From assembly GCA_003049465.1 (NCBI GenBank), contig PYSS01000001.1, forward strand, positions 481,646 through 545,645: a stretch of DNA of 64,000 nucleotides. Reading direction: 5' to 3'. This DNA is from Magnaporthiopsis rhizophila (lineage: Eukaryota > Ascomycota > Sordariomycetes > Magnaporthales > Magnaporthaceae). Positions within the stretch are counted from its first letter, which is position 1. Every line of letters starts with the position of its first letter. Of the stretch, positions 1 to 8,685 are shown one piece after another. Position numbers and translations under genes: made by a program. Below the pieces are notes generated by a model. It was not told the origin of the DNA, searched no databases, and saw only the letters and a program-made list of their open reading frames with translations.

Positions 1-821
1 AGCGCCGCGCGCGCGTCGTCAACCCGGCCCTGCGAGATGCGCACGCTGGCGACCGTCTGCCACGCGTCCGGAAAGTCGGGCGCCAGCATCGTGGCCTCGG
101 TAACGAGCGCCTCGCACCGCTGCTCCGCGTCCGCCTCCCACGACAGGTCCGTCATGTACACCTCGGCCACGGCGCACAGCGCGCTCGCCAGGCGCCGGCT
201 GACGTCGCGCCGCGCCTCGTCCAGCAGCTCGCGCCGCCTCTGCCCAGGTTGTTGCTGTTGTTGTTGTGTTGTTGCTGTTGCTGTTCCTGTTAATGCCGGC
301 CCCTCTCGCGCCGCCTTCTCGTCCAGCAGCGCAAGCTGCGCCCGCAGCACGCCCGCACCCCTCTCGTACCACCTGACCGAGTCCGCGCCGCCGTCCTCGC
401 TCAGCTGCGCCAGCCACAGGAACTTCTCGGCCCTGCTGCCGGCCGCCGCCGGTGCCGTCAGCAGCAGCGCTTCGACCTCATCATCACCATCAACAACCTC
501 CCCGTTATCCGCCTCGACGGCGCGCACAAAGAAGCCGCGCGCGCCGTCCGGGTCGCCGAGCTCGAGGTGGATCTCGCCCAGCAGCGTGAGCGCCGCCGCC
601 GCCAGCTGCCTCTGCTGGGGTGCGTCGCTGCCTTCTTCTATGGCTTCGAGGGCTGCTGCCGCCGTCGCCGCTGCGGTCGCCGCGTCGCCCTGCTCCAGGC
701 TGGCCGTGGCGTCGGCGAGCAGCTGCTTTGGCGACCTGGAGGACTGCTGCTGCTGCTGCTTTTTCAAGCGCCGTGCCGCCTTGGATTTGGCGCTTTTGCT
801 GCGGGGCCTGGTCGGCGCCAT
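1..821 (-). CDS. acl4: Acl4-like TPR chaperone of ribosomal protein L4, N-terminal part (partial)
   Basis: The minus strand is open from an ATG at 821 to the window edge (273 codons, no stop), so the C-terminus lies outside. The reading begins MAPTRPRSKSAKSKAARRLK, a basic, Lys/Arg-rich tail, followed by a Gln run (about residues 22-26), helical repeats resembling TPRs (for example a stretch of ELGDPDGARGFFVRAVE), an internal Gln run encoded by positions 250-264, and a segment reading FPDAWQTVASVRISQGR near the edge. In yeast, Acl4 is a TPR protein that binds newly made Rpl4 and accompanies it to pre-ribosomes in the nucleus; assignment here rests on the basic N-terminus, the TPR-like repeats and the final segment. 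No intron is needed. A generic TPR protein is the alternative. An opposite-strand frame at 37-924 is open only because of GC-rich codons. Confidence 0.72.
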   Translation of the reverse strand, partial: MAPTRPRSKSAKSKAARRLKKQQQQQSSRSPKQLLADATASLEQGDAATAAATAAAALEAIEEGSDAPQQRQLAAAALTLLGEIHLELGDPDGARGFFVRAVEADNGEVVDGDDEVEALLLTAPAAAGSRAEKFLWLAQLSEDGGADSVRWYERGAGVLRAQLALLDEKAAREGPALTGTATATTQQQQQQPGQRRRELLDEARRDVSRRLASALCAVAEVYMTDLSWEADAEQRCEALVTEATMLAPDFPDAWQTVASVRISQGRVDDARAA

Positions 822-1794
822 GTTGTCGGTGTGCCTGGTTGGCGAATTTGACTGCGGTTCAGCTCAACCTGGGCAGCACCGCCAGACAGTTTATCCCCAC
901 GCGGGGTCTGTCGATAGGGTTTGACTGAACCTCCTGATTCGGCAACACTTTGCGTGGCTGAATAGCGAACCTGATATGGTTTCGCGCCGTCGACGTAAAA
1001 TAACCCGTTTTTCTTGATCAACACCCAATGTGTTGCTGCTGCCGCTACAAAGAGTGGTGGTTTCTGTAACATTTTTATTGTCTTTTTTTTTTTTTTTTTA
1101 AACCTATCTTATCCCAGATAGTGGAGCCCGACTTCGCAGAATAAGTGGGGTCTTGATGTCTCCAACAACAGCAAAACCTACAACCTTTTTGAAGATGGAA
1201 ACCCATCATCAAATTGCACAATCATTCGCCATAGATACTCGATACCCATAATACCATAGGAAATGTTGCCCGAGCGACTTGAATGTGGTTAAACCACAAG
1301 CGATGGGGTCGAAGCACAAGATGGCTTCGACAAGCCCCTTTGTCTTGAACAAGCATAGAGCCATATTTGCACACCGTGTGCCCTTTTAATATTTCATATC
1401 CGTATATATGTTCCCCTCGCCGGCTTTCGAGAGCCTATGAATACTACCACAAAGAACATAACCGTTTCCTAGCCGTTGGCGAACAAAAATGCAATATTAC
1501 GCTGTTCAAAGGTCGTAGAGACAAACGAAAAAGCCTGGTGAGACAAGCGCGGTACGGGAGAAGGGCAAAAAAAAAAAAAAAAAGAGGACAAGAATACCGG
1601 AGGAAATAACAAAATCAGTAAGGACCGCCGCCGACCGAATGTGTCCCGCTCCGCAAAATAGTTGTATGTTTTGACATCTTGTACGCCGTCGCTTGAAACA
1701 AAATAAATGACAAGTGTGTGTGTAGGTACGTATACACCCCTTGTCTGGGGGAAATCTAGGCAGGAATGGCAGCGAGGCAAAAAGACGCTCTGCT
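822..1794. other. Intergenic: Acl4 promoter and 3' flank of the TRP-like gene
   Basis: No coding sequence that I can support. The interval holds the upstream region of the Acl4-like gene and the 3' flank of the channel gene. It is less GC-rich than its neighbours and contains a T17 tract at 1083-1099 and an A17 tract at 1567-1583. Confidence 0.6.
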
Positions 1795-4700
1795 CTACCT
1801 CCTCTCGTCGACAACCTCGGCCGAGCTTCCCACGAGGTTCAGCTGATGCGGGTGTTGCGGGTCGATGCGGTTAACACTGCCCTGCGACACATACCCATAC
1901 ATCGTCGTACGCTCTTCCTGGCTGGGTCTCGATGAGTCGCCCTGGAGGTCTCCGTTGCTGAGCTCCGACGTCGTCGGCCCCAGAGAGGACCCAGACGAGT
2001 GTCGCTTCTGCGAGTTATGCCGCTCAAAAGGTAACCTAGACGGTGTCGCGGACAGGGTCGGAGCTAAGCGGTGGCCTTCATGCTCCGAGGGAGCCGTGCC
2101 TGCTGTCTGTCCCACCGAGAAGCGGTTGATAGCATTCTGTGACGACTCTCGGCTGTGCCCACCAGTCGAGTCTCTCCTCGAGCTCTTGCGCGGGATAGCA
2201 GGCGGTACCATCGTGTTTCCCTTTTCGTCCAGGAGGCTAAAGTCTAATGGCGGCGGGGGAGGCGTTTTTCCGACTCTGCTGGCCTTAGATTGCACCCGAC
2301 TTGGGAGTTGTATGTTCCCGGCAGGCTCTATGCTAGGAAGCATAGGAGGGTTGTCCGGGATTTTCGGCAATTCCAGATCATCGTTGTTGTCAACCTTTGG
2401 ATTTCCGTCTTCGTCTAGGAGTCGCGCTTCCCCAGGCTCGTCGGCCTGCGAACGGCTTGCCCTGCTCTTCTTTCTCTTTCCCTCGTCCTCGTCGTCGGAT
2501 TCTATCGGCCCGTTGCGCAACATGCTCATAGCCACGGGGATGCCCTGCGGTGCGGCATCGTCCGTAATATCACCGCCTCTGGCCTTCATAGCTGGGGGCA
2601 TCCTGGAGCTCCTCACCACCTCGAACCCTTTGCCCTTCTCTTTCGTCTTTCCGCCTATTATGTTCCGGAACCAACCGGCTGCGGACGACATGGGAGACGT
2701 AGGATCGGCGGGGCCGGTGCCCAGCTTCCGACTTGGCGCATCCGAGTTGAGCCTCTGGCCACGTACCCCATAGTAGAAGTCAACCTCTCGCGTCGAATAA
2801 TCCGTCCTAGGTGCGAAGCTGATAGTTGGTTGCGAGTAGTTACCCGGTGCCGGGGTCGGGCCTCGAGATATTTGCGCGCCCACGTCGGCTGCGTCACCTG
2901 GAGAGCCTTGGCTGAACCGCCGCTGCGACATGTCACCGCTTCCCGCCCAGGAGCCCCTATTCCGCTCCCGAGGAGGCGTCATGTTGCCCTGTCCCTGTGT
3001 GAGAGTCGTTCCTCGCTTCCTCGGTGGTCGGTAGTATGGGTCTGCTGCCGCCTCCAGCCCGGCAGCGGGGGCCAGCGGGTGTCGGGCTTGCCCTGCAGGG
3101 GATGGTAGGAAGGAGAAAGTGCTGGCTTCACCAGGTGTTGTCGGTGTGAAGGTGAAAGAGCTTCCACCATCAAATTGGCGTCCCTGAGCGAATGCAGCGT
3201 CCACGCTGTGGCTGTCGAGAGCAGACGAGCTGCGCTGGCCGCGGCTCAATAGTGCGCCACTCCCGGCAGATTCACTCCTGAGTCGACCGCCCGGCATGAT
3301 GTACCCTGTTTTTTGACCCTCCTCTTGATCCAGCATGCCCGCGGTAGAGAGCTGACTGCTCCTAGAGGGCCCTTCTCTCCGCTGCAGCTGCCGCATCCCG
3401 AAAATCTTGGAGAGTCCTCCTCTTGTGAGTCCTCTGGCGCTGTCACCACCAGCCCCTGACAGGCGAGCCGCAACCTCGAGGGTAGTTTGGAGCGCGTTCA
3501 GAAGGAACCCAAAGCCCATGACGCATGCGTGAATCATCAAAATGGCATATCCAATCCACCCTCTGGGCCCCTCGGTCACGCCGAGCGACGGCACAAAAGC
3601 AATCATCAGAATGACAGACACCAGCCTGAACGTGGCAAATATTGTGTGATAGGCGTTCATCGAGGTCGGGCTGTGAAACGGTCTGATGGAGTGGATCGTG
3701 ATGATCTGCACCACCTCGCAGATGGCCAGCATGACAATCTGGACAATGCCGACGGGCTGTACAGCGCCCACAGCAATGCCACGGATGAAGGTCAGAAAGA
3801 GGGGGATGAGGGTGAAGGCGGCCGCCTCGTCCGAGTACGTGTTGTAAAGCGGCCCGTAAAGGAGGAGCGTCGGTAGGTCATCGAAGAGGAAGGCGCGGGG
3901 TCTGATGGTGATTATGAGATAGAGTAGCCAAGCTGCAAATCCCATGATGAGGATCAGCGTGACTACGGCGAGGGCGACGGTGTACGCAGGCGAGCTCCCA
4001 GCGACGACGAGCTGGAACGTCGAGAGGGCGACGATGGGCAGCAGAAAGTAGTTGAAGACGATCCTGACCACATTCCCGACCGTGAAAGGAAAACCCTTGG
4101 CCCGGAGGTCTTCCTCGGCGATATTCTTGACCTTGCGGTATATCCAGCGCACCGCGAATCCGATCTGGACGCCAGCGATGACGGCGGCGACGATGGCCAA
4201 CAGCCATATCATCATGCCGGCCCATACATCTGCCACATTACCCATGCCCGTCAGCTGCGCCAGGCCAGTAAGGCCGTACGACCCGTTGGCGACGCCGTCC
4301 GTGACGTAAATTCCATCCTGCACGCTCTGGTACCCCGGCTCCTTGGTCACAAAGGACTGGTTGAACATCAGAGCAGACCAGGACAGCTGGCTCACAACCG
4401 GCTGGTAGAAGCCAGGATAATGAAGCGAGAGTCCTCCGGTGAGTGCGACAAACTGGATGTACTGAAGGCAGTCCCCGAAGCCCGGCGTGACCAGGCGGAG
4501 AAGATCGTGGTCGCGGCCATAGTTGCAGCTCCAGCGAAAGACGTCGGTGGTTCCCCAGGGGCTGAAGGTGGCCGCAAAGATGGTGGCGAAGCCGACAAAG
4601 ACAAGAATTCCGATCGGAAGGAACTTGAGAAGCGGCACATAACTTCCCAGATCAGGGGTTATGGTCGCCGACACGCAGCCGATGTTCAGGAGGTCGTTAT

Positions 4701-5313
4701 CGGTATACTTAATCAGGAATGTTGCCGACCATGATGTGAAGGCGTACGACGTTGTGAAATTGTTGGCCAAGAAGACAGAGGGTAGACTATCCCGGCGACT
4801 ACAGATCGGGGCGCGTGTGTTAGCATCAATCTTGGAGAGACTAGATGGGCTTGAGGGGGTGGAGAGGACATACGATGCGGGATTGAAATCGAAAACGGGG
4901 CCAAGGGGGCAGGTAAAGGGCTTGGACAAGTTTCCACAGAAGTCGAAGTCGCCGCTCCACGGCTCATACGTCAGGACGTTGATCTTGGAGTGCAAGGTCG
5001 TGATGATGTTCTTCCGAGAATCCGGGATTGCTTGGATCTTTCCGTCGGTCTGGTCGCGGTCTTTCCAGTATGTAGTATTACTGGCGGGAGGAAGTGGCTG
5101 GTCACGCCGTGAGCCGGTGACATTCCCCCACATGGTGACCTTGAGGCTCTGGATGTTGTTCGTCACGTTGAGGGTTGCGTCGACGAACTCGGGAACCCAT
5201 TGCAGGGGCGTCGGCTTGCTCTCCGTATAGTATTTGGGCAGGCAGTTCTCGAAGGGAACCAAGACGGCCGCGCATGGGCGCAGGAGCACGGCGAGGAATA
5301 GCAGAACAACCAT
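1795..5313 (-). CDS. TRP-like ion channel, Spray/Flc-related family
   Basis: Single-exon gene of 1172 aa. I chose the ATG at 5313 because it opens a good signal peptide (MVVLLFLAVLLRPCAAV) directly before a Cys- and Asn-rich lumenal domain (about residues 20-240, several N-glycosylation sequons) of the ML-like type found in fungal TRP-like proteins. About nine hydrophobic segments follow (coded by roughly 3490-4650), then a 560-residue hydrophilic, Ser/Pro/Arg-rich cytoplasmic tail. This order matches the fungal TRP-like family that includes Neurospora Spray (calcium gradient at hyphal tips) and yeast Flc proteins (calcium or flavin handling in endomembranes). The frame stays open upstream to an ATG at 5754, which would add 147 residues rich in Arg, Ser and Pro; I regard this as leader sequence. 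Which of the Spray or Flc lines it belongs to is inference. Confidence 0.87.
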   Translation of the reverse strand: MVVLLFLAVLLRPCAAVLVPFENCLPKYYTESKPTPLQWVPEFVDATLNVTNNIQSLKVTMWGNVTGSRRDQPLPPASNTTYWKDRDQTDGKIQAIPDSRKNIITTLHSKINVLTYEPWSGDFDFCGNLSKPFTCPLGPVFDFNPASYVLSTPSSPSSLSKIDANTRAPICSRRDSLPSVFLANNFTTSYAFTSWSATFLIKYTDNDLLNIGCVSATITPDLGSYVPLLKFLPIGILVFVGFATIFAATFSPWGTTDVFRWSCNYGRDHDLLRLVTPGFGDCLQYIQFVALTGGLSLHYPGFYQPVVSQLSWSALMFNQSFVTKEPGYQSVQDGIYVTDGVANGSYGLTGLAQLTGMGNVADVWAGMMIWLLAIVAAVIAGVQIGFAVRWIYRKVKNIAEEDLRAKGFPFTVGNVVRIVFNYFLLPIVALSTFQLVVAGSSPAYTVALAVVTLILIMGFAAWLLYLIITIRPRAFLFDDLPTLLLYGPLYNTYSDEAAAFTLIPLFLTFIRGIAVGAVQPVGIVQIVMLAICEVVQIITIHSIRPFHSPTSMNAYHTIFATFRLVSVILMIAFVPSLGVTEGPRGWIGYAILMIHACVMGFGFLLNALQTTLEVAARLSGAGGDSARGLTRGGLSKIFGMRQLQRREGPSRSSQLSTAGMLDQEEGQKTGYIMPGGRLRSESAGSGALLSRGQRSSSALDSHSVDAAFAQGRQFDGGSSFTFTPTTPGEASTFSFLPSPAGQARHPLAPAAGLEAAADPYYRPPRKRGTTLTQGQGNMTPPRERNRGSWAGSGDMSQRRFSQGSPGDAADVGAQISRGPTPAPGNYSQPTISFAPRTDYSTREVDFYYGVRGQRLNSDAPSRKLGTGPADPTSPMSSAAGWFRNIIGGKTKEKGKGFEVVRSSRMPPAMKARGGDITDDAAPQGIPVAMSMLRNGPIESDDEDEGKRKKSRASRSQADEPGEARLLDEDGNPKVDNNDDLELPKIPDNPPMLPSIEPAGNIQLPSRVQSKASRVGKTPPPPPLDFSLLDEKGNTMVPPAIPRKSSRRDSTGGHSRESSQNAINRFSVGQTAGTAPSEHEGHRLAPTLSATPSRLPFERHNSQKRHSSGSSLGPTTSELSNGDLQGDSSRPSQEERTTMYGYVSQGSVNRIDPQHPHQLNLVGSSAEVVDERR

Positions 5314-6658
5314 GTTTAGACTGGCCGACGAGAACCTCCTGAGCCCAGGGATTACCAGTCGTGTCGGCAGCGGTTGGACCTCGAGGGGCAGTAGGGAGGG
5401 GCTGGCTTGACGGCTGGGCGAGGTCGCCGTATCGCAGTCGCGGTCGCAGCCGTTGTCGTCGTGGTTGCCGTCGAGGGTTTCGATGAATGATCGGTATTGA
5501 CTCCCATCCCACCGAGGCGCCGCGCGACGAACGCCGCATTCGCCCTCCCTACGCCTGTTGCCGCAGGCGACACGCAGTTCCTCCCGTGTCATTGTCCCCT
5601 CTCCCCTATGCGAAAAGGTCGGGTGCGGGCTCGCAGCCGCATGTCTGTGGTCAGGGAGGCTCGACAGCGGTGCTTGGGAGCAGGGCCGTCGATCGACGAC
5701 GTGCATGGTCGAGGGAAGGACCGGCAGCACGCCTTTCGGAAGGATGGCGTCCATCTAAATCCCCCCCATTTTGGGGTTGGTTCGAGTGCTTCGTTTTGTT
5801 TCGCTCGGGCCAGTTTTTATGAGGCGCAATATTAAAGGTAAGCAAAGTGAATGGGGAAAAAATACAAGAAAATAAAACGAAAGACAAATGGTGATGGTGT
5901 TGAAAGATGGGTTGTGAAAGAGACGTTTGTGGCGTCCAATCCGCCCAAGGCGACACTGGTGGGTGGGTATCAGGCTGCTTTTCTGGCAGGAATCTCCCTA
6001 TGACGTGCGGCTAGGCGGGAAAGGGTGGCGCCTTGCTAGGTACTCCTTTAGCGATGGCGGAGCTGGGCAATTCTTGGGAAGGCCTCGCTGCCTGAAAAGT
6101 GCCGGCGGGACCCAGCTTGACACAACGGTCATCCACCTACCGGCAACGGCCGCTGTTTGAAATTTGTATTGTTTTCTTTTTTGTTCTAGGTGTTTTCGTG
6201 GATTCCCTCACCTAGCCGGGGGCGGGCCTTGGGTGACAGGCGCGATTACGCAAGTCACGTCTCTGGCCGTCGGGTGAAAGTGGGATTGCGGAGGTCACTC
6301 AAGAGGATGGAGCGCGGCGAGCCTTTTGCTGTAGAGGACCATCGCAAACGGAGCACCCTCAGCATGGCACAGCCCTGTTCAATCTCCGCACTGGGCTGGA
6401 CGCTCCACGTCCTGTGCTTTTCCTGCCAATCCGCACCCGCTGACAACCCCGTCGGCCCAGTCCCCGTCCCCTGCGCGGTCCTATCTGCAGCCTGCGCGAG
6501 TGGGTCCTCGCTCCCATCGTCCTCGGCCAACACAATCCGGTTGGATTGAACAAAACCGCGGCGCGCCAGCACTGCCTCGCAACCTCGACTAGCCCATCGA
6601 CAGACATCGGACCAAATCTGACCGTCGGCAGCCATCTGTGCCAGTTGTCACAGAACGG
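5314..6658. other. Upstream region of the TRP-like gene
   Basis: The part nearest the channel gene (5314-5754) is an in-frame open extension of that gene and may be leader or an alternative N-terminus. From 5755 to about 6658 I see no supported gene. A frame on the minus strand at 6255-6635 is open for 126 codons but matches no family I know. Confidence 0.45.
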
Positions 6659-7122
6659 TCAATATGCACTGCAGAATATGCAGTTCCAGTACGGCTCTTC
6701 ACCACCGTCTGCAGACATGAACAGATGGCCTTGGAAACAACACTCCACCTGGCAATCCAAGCAACGTGGAGCGATTCCCGATGGCTGGGCTCCCGTCTCA
6801 TCAATACCTTTCATCCCATCTCTCAGACAGTACATTCGGGTGCTATCCCATAGTCCGAATATGATCTGGGTGCCCAGGAATGTAAACAGGACTGGTTTGT
6901 TTTGACGATGAACCCCACATTGCGATCTTGCTCTCTCGTCTCATCCTGAATACCTAAACAGGCGGTCAGTTCACAGCTCGGCCAAAATGGGTCATACAAA
7001 TCGTTCGGCACACCGAAAGCTGAGCTCAGGTCCTCGTTGGGCCCTGATCAAGACAGACATGGGTTGCACAGTGGTTGGGAAGCAGCCACATGGATGTCGG
7101 CGGAATAATTGATGCTCTGCAT
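6659..7122 (-). pseudogene. Possible Cys-rich gene or gene remnant
   Basis: Low-confidence coding signal of unknown function. A minus-strand frame of about 94 open codons ends at a TGA (6659-6661). It carries a Cys-rich end with RCLDCQVECCFQGH and, about 19 residues on, YWNCIFCSAY, a spacing that could bind zinc. A likely exon upstream (6954-7043) reads PNDLYDPFWPSCELTACL; joining it through a 62-nt intron (6892-6953, GTATTC...CCAG) keeps the frame. Further upstream an ATG at 7122 opens the same frame for 24 codons but meets a TGA at 7048-7050, so either another intron is missed or the gene is broken. No homologue is recognised. A plus-strand frame at 6546-6905 competes for the same DNA, and all of it could be chance. 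Confidence 0.25.
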
Positions 7123-7924
7123 CTTGTCACCTTGTTTGTCCCCCTTATTTTTTTTATTTTTTTTTTGTTAGTGTTATTATTGTTTTAACCTCACCACGTC
7201 ACTCAATTTTTAGCCTCTTCACTGCAACACTTGTCTCCCACAATAGGCCGCCAGGGAAAGTCCTGGCGGAATACGAGCTTCTCGCGTCCAATTAAAGAAA
7301 CGCCATGGTTCAGGTGGGTCGCCCGCCGACCAGCCTGAGAACGGAGGCCCTGAGGCTGATGCGACAGCTCTAGGTCGATGAAAACGACAGACACAGTCTC
7401 TCTCGTAGCATCCAAGCTTCCTTGACATACAGGATACTTAGGTATTCGTGATGGCTTAGGTTCCAGCGGGCCGAACTGCGCGTCCCGTCGACAACGGTGC
7501 GACGGAGAGAAACACGACAAAGTGCCGATCCGCTGGCAGCCTGCCCCACCGACGTTGCCGTCGGGCGGGTGTAATAAAATGCACGACATTTCTCACCCGC
7601 GATAGAGTGACATGGAAGGCTGGAGGAACAACCTAGAGCAGGAAATGATACAGGGCAACAGATATCGAAAACTCGGCCGGCGGATTCCCATGCGAGACCG
7701 TCTTTTCTGCTGAAACGGAATCCGCTCGGGCTTTTGGTGATGTCACTGGATACGTGAACCGAGCTCCTCCTCCTCCCCAACACCATTACGACCATCGGCT
7801 GTGACCGCCCAAACCAACCCGCCCACCCACTTGTCACCACCCCGGCGCCGATCACCGCGGCTGGACTCGCCCGTCTCGAGAGGACCGGGCACCTACCGAC
7901 CCTGACGCGAATCATTGATGATGC

Positions 7925-7955
<31 letters not shown>

Positions 7956-8685
7956 GTTTGTTTACCCGTACAATACCCCGTGTTTCCACCACTTCCCTAT
8001 CCTTCCTTCTCCTTCCTTCGGAGCGTTGCAAGAGGGCAGGGGGGAGGGGGGCCTCGACTGCCGGTCCAACCATGGAGTGCCCGTCAGCACCGCATAAACG
8101 ACACGACATCACACCACACCATACCACAAAACGAGGAACGAATCAACTGTGATGGTCGAGGCTCAATCAGTGGCCCGCACGGTCGAATCCGGGTGTCTTG
8201 TCCGGAACTTTTGCCAGTGGGTGTGTGCTCGGGCTCTCGGGCTGTAGCTACCTATTTTCCAAGGCCAAGCTTTCCACGGATGTAACATCATGACATATTC
8301 GATCAATAACCGTTCCAGAACATGCACCTATAGCTCACTGACGTCTACATACAGCACATGCTTCAATCTCGATGACTACTTCGCACTCCTGCTCTCGGAG
8401 GACAACAGAAAAGCCAATAGCCACCAACAGCAATAGATGAAGTACATGTGCGAAATTGTGAATCGGGGCGCGTAATGAAACACCACACATATATAGCAAG
8501 CCATCCATTGGCGGAGCCAAAATATGAAGTAATTGTCCAAGCAAGGTAAACCATCTCAAGTCGTCATAGAAAACAACATATCAACCGCCAGCTACCACAC
8601 CCGACGCCATTCGGTGCGTCACTCCGCTCCTGTAGCCACCATGCAGCCGCCTTGCCGAGGTGAATGTCGAGACTGCACCCGATCA
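7123..8685. other. Intergenic, no supported gene
   Basis: Mixed-composition DNA with an A26 tract at 7925-7950 and T-rich stretches near 7146-7185. A 181-codon minus-strand frame (7370-7915) shows no recognisable domain. The end nearest 8685 should contain the 3' untranslated region and polyadenylation site of the Mlh2-like gene. Confidence 0.5.

Noticed and set aside
37..924. Plus-strand open frame of 295 codons
   Set aside because: Antisense to the Acl4-like gene; composition is Ser/Ala/Cys from GC-rich codons, with no domain.
1865..2773. Plus-strand open frame of 302 codons
   Set aside because: Lies opposite the tail of the TRP-like gene and has no recognisable family.
7370..7915. Minus-strand frame of 181 codons
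   Set aside because: No domain, no partner exon and an unconvincing composition; length alone is not evidence in GC-rich DNA.
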